Assembly (NCBI RefSeq): GCF_004297125.1
Contig: NZ_SCVD01000006.1
Location: 1 to 64,000, forward strand
Direction: 5' to 3'
Length of the DNA: 64,000 nt
From: Phenylobacterium sp.
Lineage (GTDB): Bacteria; Pseudomonadota; Alphaproteobacteria; Caulobacterales; Caulobacteraceae
Shown here: positions 46,764 through 55,705 of the stretch, in pieces
Layout: the number at the start of each line of letters is the position of its first letter
Position numbering within the stretch: position 1 is the stretch's first letter
Made by a program: the position numbers and the translations under genes
Notes under the pieces: generated by a model
What the model saw: only the letters and a program-made list of their open reading frames with translations
Database searches by the model: none
Told to the model about the DNA's origin: nothing

Positions 46764-47303
46764 ATGCGCCTCGTCCTCGCCGCCGCCACGCTCGCCGCGC
46801 TTTGCGCGACCCCCGCCTTCGCCGCCCTGAAGAACGGCGACAAGGCCCCCGACTTCACCGCCGACGGCTACCAGGCCGGCAAGGCCCTGCACTTCTCGCT
46901 CGCCGACGCCCGCAAGAAGGGGCCCGTCGTGCTGTACTTCTTCCCGGCCGCCGAGACGAAGGGCTGCAACATCGAGGCGAAAATGTTCGCCGACGCCTCC
47001 GACCAGTTCAAGGCCGCCGGCGCGACGCTGATCGGCGTCACCGCGGGCAACCTGGACAAGCTGGCCAGCTTCTCCGCCGACACCGAGAAGTGCTCGGGCA
47101 AGTTCCCGGTGGCCGCCGATCCGGGCGCCAAGATCGCCAAGCAGTACGACAGCGTCCTGGCCATGAAGCCCGACTGGTCGGACCGCACGTCCTATGTGAT
47201 CGCGCCGAACGGCACGGTGCTGCACGCCTACACCAAGATGGACCCCACCGAGCACGTGTCCGAGACCCTGGCCGCCGTGAAGTCTTTCAAGGCCAAGAAG
47301 TAA
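46764..47303 (+). CDS. Exported peroxiredoxin (AhpC/TSA, BCP-like)
   Basis: A 179-residue thioredoxin-fold peroxidase with a signal peptide (residues 1-20, ending TPAFA), hence periplasmic. The peroxidatic Cys68 is in PAAETKGC, which fits the PxxxTxxC family motif; further cysteine in EKCSGKFPV may act as a resolving residue. The conserved Arg region is DRTSYVIAPNG. Transcribed alone, 121 bases after the dehydrogenase gene. Confidence 0.9.
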   Translation: MRLVLAAATLAALCATPAFAALKNGDKAPDFTADGYQAGKALHFSLADARKKGPVVLYFFPAAETKGCNIEAKMFADASDQFKAAGATLIGVTAGNLDKLASFSADTEKCSGKFPVAADPGAKIAKQYDSVLAMKPDWSDRTSYVIAPNGTVLHAYTKMDPTEHVSETLAAVKSFKAKK

Positions 47304-47338
47304 GCCCCGCCGCCAAGCCGGGCGGGGGGCGAAAACCC

Positions 47339-47366
47339 TTGCCCGCGCTCGGCTTTTCCCCTATTT
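47339..47366 (+). promoter_or_regulatory. Candidate promoter of the rpsF-rpsR-rplI operon
   Basis: TTGCCC (47339-47344) and CTATTT (47361-47366), 16 bases apart, form a plausible housekeeping promoter for the ribosomal operon, leaving a leader of about 130 bases. This is a visual match only. Confidence 0.3.
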
Positions 47367-47452
47367 GCGCGCCTCTTCACGGAAGGCGGTCTCTTCGCGG
47401 AACGCAAATGGGTCGGGAAACTCCCGGTCGCCGCGCCTGAGATCCATCACGT

Positions 47453-47473
47453 CCGACGGACTTCCGCCGTCGG
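47453..47473 (+). promoter_or_regulatory. Hairpin in the rpsF leader
   Basis: CCGACGG (47453-47459) and CCGTCGG (47467-47473) form a perfect 7-bp stem with a 7-base loop, 33 bases before the rpsF start codon. In several bacteria S6:S18 bind a leader element with conserved CCG and repress this operon; the position fits, but the detailed consensus could not be confirmed. Confidence 0.35.
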
Positions 47474-47506
47474 CCGCGCCGCCCTCCATAGCGGAAGAAG
47501 GAAAAC

Positions 47507-47869
47507 ATGGCGCTCTACGAGCACGTCGTTATCTCGCGGCAGGATATCTCGCCGCAGCAAGCCGAAGCCCTCAACGATCAGCTGAAAGTCCTCATCGAGG
47601 AAGGCGGCGGCAACGTCGCGAAGATCGAGTACTGGGGCCTGCGCAACCTCACCTACCGGATCAACAAGAACCGCAAGGGTCATTACTCCCTGCTCGCGAT
47701 CGATGCCCCGTCGGACATCGTGAAGGAGATGGAGCGTCAGCTGTCGATCAACGAAGACGTGCTGCGCTACATGACCGTGCGCGTCGACGAGCTCGATCTG
47801 GAGCTCTCGCCGATCCTCGCCCGCCGCGATCGCGACCGCGAACGCCGCGACGACGTTCCTCAGTTCTAA
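47507..47869 (+). CDS. rpsF: 30S ribosomal protein S6
   Basis: A 120-residue S6 protein of the small-subunit platform that binds with S18. Conserved [12 protein letters not shown] start and [25 protein letters not shown] core (here [14 protein letters not shown]) are present. The C-terminal tail is highly charged ([11 protein letters not shown]). First gene of the operon, with AGAAGGA six bases before the ATG. Confidence 0.98.
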   Translation: MALYEHVVISRQDISPQQAEALNDQLKVLIEEGGGNVAKIEYWGLRNLTYRINKNRKGHYSLLAIDAPSDIVKEMERQLSINEDVLRYMTVRVDELDLELSPILARRDRDRERRDDVPQF

Positions 47870-47887
47870 GAAAGGGAGGATCATCAG

Positions 47888-48169
47888 ATGACTGACGAAA
47901 CCTCCGCCGCCCCGGCTCCCGCCGCCGGCGCCGCCGCGGGTGGCCAGCGCCGCCCGTTCTTCCGCCGCCGCAAGGTCTGCCCGTTCTCCGGCGCCAACGC
48001 CCCGAAGATCGACTACAAGGACGTGAAGCTGCTGCAGCGCTACGTCTCCGAGCGCGGCAAGATCGTGCCCTCGCGCATCACCGCCGTGTCGGCCAAGAAG
48101 CAGCGCGAACTGGCCAAGGCCATCAAGCGCGCCCGTTTCCTGGCGCTCCTCCCCTACGTCGTGAAGTAA
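47888..48169 (+). CDS. rpsR: 30S ribosomal protein S18
   Basis: A 93-residue S18. Alphaproteobacterial form: [15 protein letters not shown] at the start of the core, then [46 protein letters not shown] segments, ending in YVVK. The N-terminal Ala/Pro tail of about 25 residues is longer than usual. It follows rpsF by 18 bases. Confidence 0.98.
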   Translation: MTDETSAAPAPAAGAAAGGQRRPFFRRRKVCPFSGANAPKIDYKDVKLLQRYVSERGKIVPSRITAVSAKKQRELAKAIKRARFLALLPYVVK

Positions 48170-48182
48170 GGGAGAGGCACAG

Positions 48183-48767
48183 ATGAAAGTCATTCTGCTC
48201 GAACGGCTGGAAGGCTGGGGCACGCTCGGCGATGTGGTCACCGTCAAGGACGGCTTCGCCCGCAACTACCTCCTGCCCCGCCAGAAGGCGCTGCGCGCCA
48301 ACGCCGGCAATCTCAAGGTTTTCGAAGCTCAGCGCGCGGATATCGAAGCCCGCAACGCCAAGGCCAAGGAAGCCGCCGGCAAGTCCGGTGAGAAGCTGGA
48401 CGGCACGTCCTACATCATGATCCGGCAAGCGGGCGAGAGCGGTCAGCTCTACGGCTCGGTCGCGGGTCGTGACGTGGCCGACGCAGTCAACGCCGAAGGC
48501 GGCAAGATCGAACGCTCGATGGTCGTGCTGGACAAGCCGATCAAGACGCTCGGCCTGCACGAGGTGAAGGTGCGCCTGCACGCCGAAGTGACGGTCTCCG
48601 TCACCCTGAACATCGCGCGCAGCCAGGACGAGGCCGAGCGCCAAGCCCGCGGCGAGAACGTGATCAACGCCCAGTTCGAGGAAGAACGCGAAGCCGCCGA
48701 ACAGGCTGCCGCGGATATGCTCGAAGGCGGCGCCGGAACTCACGAGATGTCCGGGTACGACGCTTAA
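48183..48767 (+). CDS. rplI: 50S ribosomal protein L9
   Basis: A 194-residue L9. The N-terminal domain has MKVILLERLEGWGTLGDVVTV and ARNYLLPRQKA, followed by the long connecting helix. The C-terminal domain is extended by about 40 residues ending in a Glu/Ala-rich tail relative to the 149-residue enterobacterial protein. Last gene of the operon. Confidence 0.98.
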   Translation: MKVILLERLEGWGTLGDVVTVKDGFARNYLLPRQKALRANAGNLKVFEAQRADIEARNAKAKEAAGKSGEKLDGTSYIMIRQAGESGQLYGSVAGRDVADAVNAEGGKIERSMVVLDKPIKTLGLHEVKVRLHAEVTVSVTLNIARSQDEAERQARGENVINAQFEEEREAAEQAAADMLEGGAGTHEMSGYDA

Positions 48768-48790
48768 GCGTCGGGTACTCGACAGTATTA

Positions 48791-48828
48791 ACGGCGCGGG
48801 ACCACGGTTCCGCGCCGTTTCTTTTTCC
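48791..48828 (+). terminator. Rho-independent terminator after rplI
   Basis: ACGGCGCGG (48791-48799) pairs perfectly with CCGCGCCGT (48810-48818), followed by TTCTTTTTC. It starts 24 bases after the rplI stop codon, a strong canonical terminator for the ribosomal operon. Confidence 0.9.
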
Positions 48829-49006
48829 CGATCGGCTTCCCGAGCTATTCGCCCTTTGGTTTCAACGGGCGGTCCTCTACCGGCGCGTCGGCGTCACGTG
48901 GTAGGCCTACGTCCGTTTCTGACGAAGCAGTGCGGGATCCTTGCCGCGCCGTTTTCGTATGCGGCGGAACGTCACGGCGCCGCTTTTCCACAGGGCAGAA
49001 ATCGTG

Positions 49007-49022
49007 TGTGGACAGGTCCACA
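49007..49022. promoter_or_regulatory. 16-bp palindrome upstream of dnaB
   Basis: TGTGGACAGGTCCACA is a perfect 7+2+7 inverted repeat 53 bases before the dnaB ATG. Fifteen bases upstream, TTTTCCACA (48984-48992) differs by one base from the DnaA box TTATCCACA. The region 48829-49075 holds no gene; these are its only noticeable sites and could control dnaB. Confidence 0.4.
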
Positions 49023-49075
49023 AATGTGTCACGTCCGCGGTGCTCTAGGGCCCGTCGTTGGCTATCCGTAAACCC

Positions 49076-50563
49076 ATGGCACTCGTTCCGGCCCTCGACC
49101 TCCGCCCCTCCAACGACATCGCGATCCCACACGCGCCTTCCAACGTGGAGGCCGAACAGGCGCTGCTGGGCGCCCTGCTCTACGACAACGCCGCCTTCGA
49201 GCGGCTGGGCGACCACCTGCAGCCGCAGCACTTCTACGAGCCATTCCACCAGCGGCTGTTCCAGGCGATCTCGAACAACATCCGCAAGGGCCAGCTGGCC
49301 GAGCCGATTCTGCTGGCCGAGCAGTTCAACCGCGATCCGGCGTTCGAGGAACTGGGGGGCGTGCGCTACCTGGCCGATCTGGTCGACCGCGCGCCGCCGG
49401 CGGCGAACGCCCCGGACTACGCCAGCGCCATCTACGACCTAGCCCTGCGCCGCGACCTGATCCGCATCGGCGGAGAGATCACCACCACCGCCCAGCAGGG
49501 CGACGCCGAGATGGACGCCCGCGACCAGATCGAAGCGGCCGAACAACAGCTCTATCAGTTGGCCGAGACCGGCGGCGTCTCTTCGGGCTTCGTGAACTTC
49601 GCCGACGCCCTTCGCGGGGCGGTCGCCATGGCGGCCGAGGCCCACAGCCGCGACGGCGGTCTGGCCGGTCTCTCCACCGGCCTGATCGACCTAGACCAGA
49701 AGATCGGCGGCATGCACCCGTCCGACTTGATGATCCTGGCGGCCCGCCCCTCGATGGGGAAGACCTCGCTGGCGTGCAACATCGCCTTCGACGTGGCGCG
49801 CAACTACGCCTGGGAGCCACAGCCCGACGGATCGAAAAAGACGGTGCGCGGCGGCGTGGTGGCATTCTTCTCGCTGGAAATGTCCTCCGAACAGCTGGCC
49901 ATGCGCCTGCTGGCCGAGGCCTCCGGCGTGTCGGGCGACCGTCTCCGCAAGGGCGAGATCGACGCCATGGAGTTCGGCCGCATCCGCGACGCCGCGCTCG
50001 AGATCCAGGAGGCCCCGCTCTACATCGACGCCACCGGCGGCATCACGCTCGCCAAGCTGGTCGCCCGCGCGCGCCGCTTGAAGCGGATGGTGGGACTGGA
50101 CCTGGTGATTATCGACTACCTGCAGCTCATCACCACTGGCGCCGGCGGCTCGGACAACCGGGTGCAGGAAGTCTCGATGATCACCCAAGGTCTCAAGGCC
50201 TTGGCCAAGGAACTTAACGTCCCCGTCCTGGCGCTGAGCCAGCTCAGTCGCCAGGTCGAGAACCGCGAGGACAAGAAGCCCCAGCTCTCCGACCTGCGGG
50301 AATCCGGGTCGATCGAGCAGGACGCCGACATGGTCATGTTCGTCTACCGGGAAGAGTACTACCTGAGCCGCCTGGAGCCTCGAGAGGGCACGCCGGAGCA
50401 CTTCACTTGGCAGGAGCAGGTCGACCAGGTGAAAGGGCTGGCGGAACTCATCATCGGCAAGCAACGTCACGGTCCCATCGGCACCGTGAAGCTATCGTTC
50501 CACTCCGACACGACCAAGTTCGGCAATCTGGCCCGTGACAGCAGCCGCTACGAACAGCACTAA
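49076..50563 (+). CDS. dnaB: Replicative DNA helicase DnaB
   Basis: A 495-residue hexameric helicase that unwinds DNA at the fork. N-terminal domain starts PSNVEAEQALLGALL; the RecA-like core has Walker A ARPSMGKTSLACN, Walker B LDLVIIDYLQLI, and the SQLSRQVENREDKKPQLSDLRESGSIEQDAD region. ATG 49076 is taken rather than a TTG six codons upstream. No intein. Confidence 0.98.
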   Translation: MALVPALDLRPSNDIAIPHAPSNVEAEQALLGALLYDNAAFERLGDHLQPQHFYEPFHQRLFQAISNNIRKGQLAEPILLAEQFNRDPAFEELGGVRYLADLVDRAPPAANAPDYASAIYDLALRRDLIRIGGEITTTAQQGDAEMDARDQIEAAEQQLYQLAETGGVSSGFVNFADALRGAVAMAAEAHSRDGGLAGLSTGLIDLDQKIGGMHPSDLMILAARPSMGKTSLACNIAFDVARNYAWEPQPDGSKKTVRGGVVAFFSLEMSSEQLAMRLLAEASGVSGDRLRKGEIDAMEFGRIRDAALEIQEAPLYIDATGGITLAKLVARARRLKRMVGLDLVIIDYLQLITTGAGGSDNRVQEVSMITQGLKALAKELNVPVLALSQLSRQVENREDKKPQLSDLRESGSIEQDADMVMFVYREEYYLSRLEPREGTPEHFTWQEQVDQVKGLAELIIGKQRHGPIGTVKLSFHSDTTKFGNLARDSSRYEQH

Positions 50564-50678
50564 GGCGCGGTCAGCAAAAGTGGAGGCCGGTTTTGCGTCC
50601 GACCGCGCCAAAGTCAAAAGCAGCGCGCCTTCCGGGCGGCGAACCGAAAATCACATCGCCTGAAGGCGGGGTGGCGCG

Positions 50679-51764
50679 ATGACGCCGCCCGACCAAGCCC
50701 TTCTCACCATCGATCTCGACGCCCTGGCCCACAACCGGGCCGTCATCGCCGCCGAAGCCGCCGGGGCGGAGGTGGCGGCCGTGGTGAAGTCGGACGGCTA
50801 CGGCCTGGGCGCCGGCCCCGTCTCGCGCCGGCTGCACGCCGAGGGCGCCCGGAGCTTCTTCGTCGCCCGTGTCACCGAGGGCGAGGCCCTGCGCGCCGCC
50901 ATGGGCGAGCGCGAGGCGGCGATCTACGTCCTGGACGGCCTGGCGCCCGGAACGGCCGATCGGCTGGCGGCCGCCCGGCTGATCCCCGTACTCTCGACCC
51001 TGCCCCAGGCCCACGCCGCCCTTGCCCTGGCGGCCGCCCGCGGGCGGTATGAGGCCGCCCTGCACATCGACACCGGCATGAACCGCCAGGGCCTGACCCT
51101 GGAGGAGGCTCGCGCCTTGACGTCGGCGCCGGGCTGCCTGCGCGCCCTCGACGTCCCGCTGCTGGTGAGCCACCTGGGCTCGGCCACCGATCCGGGCGAG
51201 GCCCGCAATCCCCAGCAGCTCGCCCGCTTTCGCGAGGTTCGCAGCCTGTTTCCCGACAGTCGGGCCAGCCTGGCCGCCTCGGCCGGCGGCTTCCTCGGCC
51301 CCGACTATCGCTACGACATGGTCCGGGCCGGCATCAGCCTGTACGGCGGCGGCCCCGAGGAACGGCCCGACCCGCGACTGAAGGCGGTGGCGACCCTTAC
51401 CGCCCCGATCCTCGACATTCGCGACCTGCGGCCGGGTGACCGGGTGGGCTACGGCTCGGCCTTCACGGCGGACCGCCCCACGCGCGTGGCGGTGGTCGCG
51501 GCCGGCTATTCGGACGGCGTGATCCGCGCGGCTATGGGCAAGGGCTACGCCTGGGCCGCCGGCGGCCGCCGAGCCCTGCTGGTCGTGAACATGGACCTCC
51601 TGGTGATCGACCTGGGAGACGCCTCGGCGTCGCCCGGCGATCCAGTAGAGCTTCTGGGCGCCCGCGCCCTCCTCGACGACCTGGCAAAGGCGGCCGGCAC
51701 CGTCGCACACGAAGTCCTAGTGCGGCTGAGCTCACGCGCCAAGCGTGTCTACCTGGGCGCATAG
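50679..51764 (+). CDS. alr: Alanine racemase
   Basis: A 361-residue PLP enzyme supplying D-alanine for peptidoglycan. The PLP lysine is Lys37 in AVVKSDGYGLG, where the usual VVKADAYGHG reads with Gly and Leu substitutions. The second catalytic Tyr lies in RVGYGSAFTA, and RYDMVRAGISLYGGGP and AAGYSDG match the family. Its last 16 bases overlap the convergent Yip1 gene. Confidence 0.95.
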   Translation: MTPPDQALLTIDLDALAHNRAVIAAEAAGAEVAAVVKSDGYGLGAGPVSRRLHAEGARSFFVARVTEGEALRAAMGEREAAIYVLDGLAPGTADRLAAARLIPVLSTLPQAHAALALAAARGRYEAALHIDTGMNRQGLTLEEARALTSAPGCLRALDVPLLVSHLGSATDPGEARNPQQLARFREVRSLFPDSRASLAASAGGFLGPDYRYDMVRAGISLYGGGPEERPDPRLKAVATLTAPILDIRDLRPGDRVGYGSAFTADRPTRVAVVAAGYSDGVIRAAMGKGYAWAAGGRRALLVVNMDLLVIDLGDASASPGDPVELLGARALLDDLAKAAGTVAHEVLVRLSSRAKRVYLGA

Positions 51765-52372
51765 GAGGCCGAGAGCGGCCCACCGATCTCCGCCGCCTTC
51801 GCGGTGATCATCCCGCGTCCCACCGCCAACAGTAGGATCGCGATCAGCACAGCGGCGAAGGCGGTCAACTTGCGGTCCTCCGGCACGCCCATCAGCCTCG
51901 GCAGACCGAGGTAGAGCGCATAGAGGCTATAGAGCCCCGCCAGGATGCCCACGGGAATGCCGAGGCTGGGATAGATCTCCGCCAGGCCGCCGATCCAGCT
52001 CGCCGTGGCCGCATAGACCACCAGGTTCAGCGCCGCCTGCCGTCCGCGCAGGCCGCCGAACGCCGGCGCCGTCAGGTCGATGAAGACCGCCAGCGCCCAG
52101 ACCGCCGCCAGCGTCAGCCCGAAGCTCACCATCGCGCCCAGGATCAGGCCGACGACGCTCATATGGACGCCGATGTTGGCGATGTTGAAGCCGAAGACCA
52201 GGACGCCGAAGATTCCGCAGAGCGGCGGGACTGCCGCCAACGGCAAGGCATAGCGGAGGAACAGCGGCCGCGCCTCGGCCGGAGCCTCGGCGATCGCGTC
52301 CCACGTCCGGCCGGGTCTCAGCAGCATGCCGACGGCGCGCGAAATGCCGCCCGCCCCGCGCGCCACGTCCAT
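51749..52372 (-). CDS. Yip1-family membrane protein
   Basis: A 207-residue inner-membrane protein with five to six helices and the Yip1 layout: an N-terminal amphipathic LLRPGRTWDAIAEAPA followed by membrane helices, including the conserved YAATASWIGGLAEIYPSLG. Function of bacterial members is unknown. ATG 52372 has AAGGGG upstream; a GTG seven codons earlier is possible. It is clearly related to the neighbouring larger gene and follows it by 30 bases. Confidence 0.88.
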   Translation of the reverse strand: MDVARGAGGISRAVGMLLRPGRTWDAIAEAPAEARPLFLRYALPLAAVPPLCGIFGVLVFGFNIANIGVHMSVVGLILGAMVSFGLTLAAVWALAVFIDLTAPAFGGLRGRQAALNLVVYAATASWIGGLAEIYPSLGIPVGILAGLYSLYALYLGLPRLMGVPEDRKLTAFAAVLIAILLLAVGRGMITAKAAEIGGPLSASYAPR

Positions 52373-52402
52373 CCCCTGCCCCTTCAACGCCACACGACGG
52401 CA

Positions 52403-53590
52403 CTAGCCCGCCTTGGCGAGTCCTTCCAGCCGGCGCTGGTCGACCGAACCGACGGCGGCCTTGAGCTCTTCCATGCTGACCCCGTCGCCGCGGGCCTGCA
52501 CCATGAAGCGCTCACCGACCAGCACGCTGTACTCGCCGCTCCTGGCCTGGCGGTCATAGTTCTCCTGCGTCATCCGCCCGCCGACCACGCCGACCTTCTC
52601 GTAGCCGGTGGCGGTCTCCTTGGAGGACTTCACGTTGAAGGCGCTGGCCATTCCGGCGAGGGCGCCGGCGGCGCCCATGTCGGTGACCTCCAGGCGCAGG
52701 CTGGCGTCGCCCTTGGCGTAGCGGGCCTCCGCCTGCGAGCCCTGGTAGCCGCCCGCCCCGCCGCTTGAGGCGCTGACTTCTTCGCGCGTGAAGCCGGCCA
52801 CGCTGGCCGGCAGATAGGCCTTCAGCGCTTCCGGGTCGGTGGCGGTGGCGGTGCCGGCCTCCGCCTGCTTCGCCGCGGCTTCCATGCGCTTGGAGGCGGC
52901 TTCCAGCTTGGCGAGGTCCATCTCGCCGCCGCCGGGAACCTTCACCGTACCGGAAACCGAGCCGAGGGTTGCGGCGGGGTTCATCGCGCCGCTGAGCGCC
53001 ATCACGCTGCCGCTGACCATGCCGATGATGATCGCCGCCACGATGGCCACGACGATGACCACCGCCGCATAGGGCAGCGCCTTGTCCTCGGGCGTCTTCA
53101 TCAGCTTCGGCAGGCCCTTGTAGAGCAGGAACAGGCTGTAGAGGCCGCCCAGGATGGCGATGACGCCCAGCGCCGGGATGAGGCCGAACACGCCGGCCAC
53201 CCACGACGCCGTCGGGGCGTAGGCTGCCACCTTGAAGGCCTGGATCCGGTCCTTGGTCCCGCCGAAGTTCGGCGCCAGGGTCTCGATGATGAGGGCCATG
53301 ACATAGACCATGGCCAGGCTGAGCCCGTAGCTGACGATCGCCTGGACCACGAGCCACACGGGCGAGGGCCGGATCGTGATCCCGAACCCGCCGATCCCGA
53401 AGACCAGCATGCCGACCAGGCTGCAGACCACCGGGATCGCCGCCAGCGGCATCACGTAGCTGGTGTAGAGCCCGCCGATGCTCGGCTGCTCCCGGTCGAT
53501 CTCGTCCCAGGTTTCGGTGGGCTTGAAGAGGATCCCCTTCACTCGCGCCACCAGGCCCGCGCTCGCGGACCCCGGTTCAACCACGCTCAT
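52403..53590 (-). CDS. Yip1-family membrane protein with C-terminal soluble domain
   Basis: A 395-residue paralogue of the gene downstream: residues 1-205 share the layout (ILFKPTETWDEIDREQPS, then YAPTASWVAGVFGLIPALG and YKGLPKLMKTPED). After the last helix (about 200-225) a soluble region of about 170 residues follows, rich in Ala/Glu with a KLEAASKRMEAAAKQAEA helix and a beta-rich end (SLRLEVTDMG, GRMTQENYDR). ATG 53590 has GGAGGG upstream. Divergent from radA. Confidence 0.88.
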   Translation of the reverse strand: MSVVEPGSASAGLVARVKGILFKPTETWDEIDREQPSIGGLYTSYVMPLAAIPVVCSLVGMLVFGIGGFGITIRPSPVWLVVQAIVSYGLSLAMVYVMALIIETLAPNFGGTKDRIQAFKVAAYAPTASWVAGVFGLIPALGVIAILGGLYSLFLLYKGLPKLMKTPEDKALPYAAVVIVVAIVAAIIIGMVSGSVMALSGAMNPAATLGSVSGTVKVPGGGEMDLAKLEAASKRMEAAAKQAEAGTATATDPEALKAYLPASVAGFTREEVSASSGGAGGYQGSQAEARYAKGDASLRLEVTDMGAAGALAGMASAFNVKSSKETATGYEKVGVVGGRMTQENYDRQARSGEYSVLVGERFMVQARGDGVSMEELKAAVGSVDQRRLEGLAKAG

Positions 53591-53726
53591 AATGTCCCTC
53601 CAGCCCTTGTCCCGCCAAACCCCGACGCCAAGTAACCCTAGCCTAGCCGCCCGTGACGGCAAGCCACCGCACAGACCCGCACGCCCGGGTCGGCTAGACT
53701 TCACCGCATTCGAATCAGGAGACCCC

Positions 53727-55103
53727 ATGGCCCGCGACGGCGCCGTCTATGCCTGCCAGTCCTGCGGAGCCGTGCAGACGAAGTGGTCCGGCCAGTGCCC
53801 GGCCTGCGGCGCCTGGAACACGCTCGTCGAGGAGCTGACCAGCAGCCGCCCGCCCGGCGCGCTGAAGCCGGCCCGAGGCGCCAAGACCCGCCACCTGGCC
53901 TTCGAGGGCCTGGACGAGGCCACGCCGGCCCCGCCGCGCATCGCCACCGGGGTCGGGGAATGGGACCGAGTGTGCGGCGGCGGCGTCGTGCCCGGCTCGG
54001 CGATCCTGGTCGGTGGCGATCCTGGGGTGGGCAAGTCCACCCTGTTGCTCCAGGTGGCCGCGGAGGCCGCGCGGCGAGGCTCACGCTGCGCCTACATCTC
54101 GGGCGAGGAGGCGATCGAGCAGGTCCGCAGCCGCGCCCAGCGCATGGGCCTGGCGGACGCGCCGGTCAAACTGGCCGCCGAGACCAGCCTGCGCGCGATC
54201 GTCGATGGGTTGAAGGCCGAGCCGTTCGACCTGGTGGTGATCGATTCCATCCAGACCATGTGGAGCGACAACCACGAGGCCGCACCCGGATCAGTGACCC
54301 AGGTGCGGGCCGCCGCCGGCGAGCTGGTGCGGCTCGCCAAGAAGCGCGGGCTGGCGGTGATCCTGGTCGGCCATGTCACCAAGGACGGCGCCATCGCCGG
54401 CCCGCGGGTCGTTGAGCACATGGTCGACGCGGTCTTCGCCTTCGAGGGCGAGCGCGGCTACCCGTTCCGCATCCTGCGGGGCGCCAAGAACCGGTTCGGC
54501 GCCACGGACGAGATCGGCGTCTTTGAGATGGGCGACGCGGGCCTCGCCGAGGTGAAGAACCCCTCGGCCCTGTTCCTCAACACCTCGGGCGAGCGGGCCG
54601 CCGGCGCGGCGGTCTTCGCCGGCATCGAAGGCTCACGGCCCGTCCTGGTGGAGATCCAGGCGCTGGTCGCGCCCTCGGCCTACGGAACGCCCCGCCGGGC
54701 GGTGGTGGGCTGGGATTCGGGCCGGCTGGCCATGATCCTCGCCGTCCTGGAGGCGCGCTGCGGCCTTGGGTTCGGGGACAAGGACGTCTATCTCAACGTG
54801 GCCGGGGGGCTTCGCATTTCGGAACCCGCCGCTGACCTCGCCGCCGCCGCCGCCCTCGCTTCCTCCGCGTTCGACGTGGCCCTGCCGCAGGACTGCGTCG
54901 TGTTCGGCGAGATCAGCCTCTCGGGCGAGGTGCGCCCGGTGAGCCGCATGGACGGCCGCATGAAGGAGGCCGCCAAGCTGGGCTTCCGCCGGGCCCTGGG
55001 GCCGGCCGACGTGGAGAAGCCAGCGCTCGCCTACACCGGCGCCAACCGCCTCGCCGACGCCGTCCAGCGGATCCACGACGCGGCCTGGGACGAGCGCGCG
55101 TGA
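53727..55103 (+). CDS. radA: DNA repair protein RadA
   Basis: A 458-residue RecA-related branch-migration helicase of recombination repair. N-terminal C4 zinc finger CQSCGAVQTKWSGQCPACG, Walker A GGDPGVGKSTLLLQ, the RadA-specific KNRFG motif (AKNRFGATDEIG) and a C-terminal Lon-protease-like domain (GLRISEPAADLAAAAALASS). ATG 53727 gives the zinc finger at the N terminus. Coupled to cvpA by a 4-base overlap. Confidence 0.97.
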   Translation: MARDGAVYACQSCGAVQTKWSGQCPACGAWNTLVEELTSSRPPGALKPARGAKTRHLAFEGLDEATPAPPRIATGVGEWDRVCGGGVVPGSAILVGGDPGVGKSTLLLQVAAEAARRGSRCAYISGEEAIEQVRSRAQRMGLADAPVKLAAETSLRAIVDGLKAEPFDLVVIDSIQTMWSDNHEAAPGSVTQVRAAAGELVRLAKKRGLAVILVGHVTKDGAIAGPRVVEHMVDAVFAFEGERGYPFRILRGAKNRFGATDEIGVFEMGDAGLAEVKNPSALFLNTSGERAAGAAVFAGIEGSRPVLVEIQALVAPSAYGTPRRAVVGWDSGRLAMILAVLEARCGLGFGDKDVYLNVAGGLRISEPAADLAAAAALASSAFDVALPQDCVVFGEISLSGEVRPVSRMDGRMKEAAKLGFRRALGPADVEKPALAYTGANRLADAVQRIHDAAWDERA

Positions 55104-55705
55104 CCCAGTTCGATTTCCTGGTCCTCGCCCTGCTGGCCATTTCGGCCTTCGTGGGCTTCGCCCGCGGCGCGGTGCGGGAGATCTTCGCCCTGGTGGCCCT
55201 CGTCGTCGCCGCCGGCCTGGCGATCTTCGGCCTGCCCGTATTCGCCCCGATCTTCCGCGGCGTGGTCCAGCCGGGCTGGCTCGGCACGGTCTGCGCCCTG
55301 GTCGTCGTCTTCGGCGTCGCCTTCATCGCCCTGCGTCTGATCGGCGCAGGTATCGCGCGCCAGGTGCAGAACACCCAGATGCTGGGCTTCCTGGACCGCT
55401 CCCTGGGGCTGCTGATCGGCCTGGGGCGCGGCCTGATCGTGCTGGGCGCGCTCTATCTAATGTTCAACTCCGCCACGCCCGAGGATCTCCGCCCCCGTTG
55501 GATCACCGGCGCGCGGACCTGGCCCATCGCCAGCAACATGGGCCGGCTGCTGGAGACCCTCGCACCCCAGGGCCTGGACGTCGCCGGCCGCCTGAAACCC
55601 GCATTTGACCGCGCCGTTGGCGAAGGGTCAGGTGACAGATCGACGACAGACGGGTACGAGGCGCGCGAACCTTCAAGCAAAGACCGCCCGGAGCGATCCC
55701 GATGA
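55100..55705 (+). CDS. cvpA: CvpA-family membrane protein
   Basis: A 201-residue protein with four membrane helices and the FVGFARGAVREIFALVALVVA start typical of CvpA; also LGFLDRSLGLLIGLGRGLIV. The C-terminal 50 residues are hydrophilic. In enterobacteria cvpA is also next to purF and linked to colicin V production and envelope resistance. GTG start overlaps radA, stop overlaps purF (ATGA). Confidence 0.93.
   Translation: MTQFDFLVLALLAISAFVGFARGAVREIFALVALVVAAGLAIFGLPVFAPIFRGVVQPGWLGTVCALVVVFGVAFIALRLIGAGIARQVQNTQMLGFLDRSLGLLIGLGRGLIVLGALYLMFNSATPEDLRPRWITGARTWPIASNMGRLLETLAPQGLDVAGRLKPAFDRAVGEGSGDRSTTDGYEAREPSSKDRPERSR

Noticed and set aside
47304..47329. G+C-rich hairpin after the peroxiredoxin gene as a terminator
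   Set aside because: The stem is short and uneven, and no T-run follows; not listed as a terminator.
48845..49249. Minus-strand open frame across the start of dnaB
   Set aside because: Most of it is antisense to dnaB and it has no proper start near its only plausible part; treated as non-coding.
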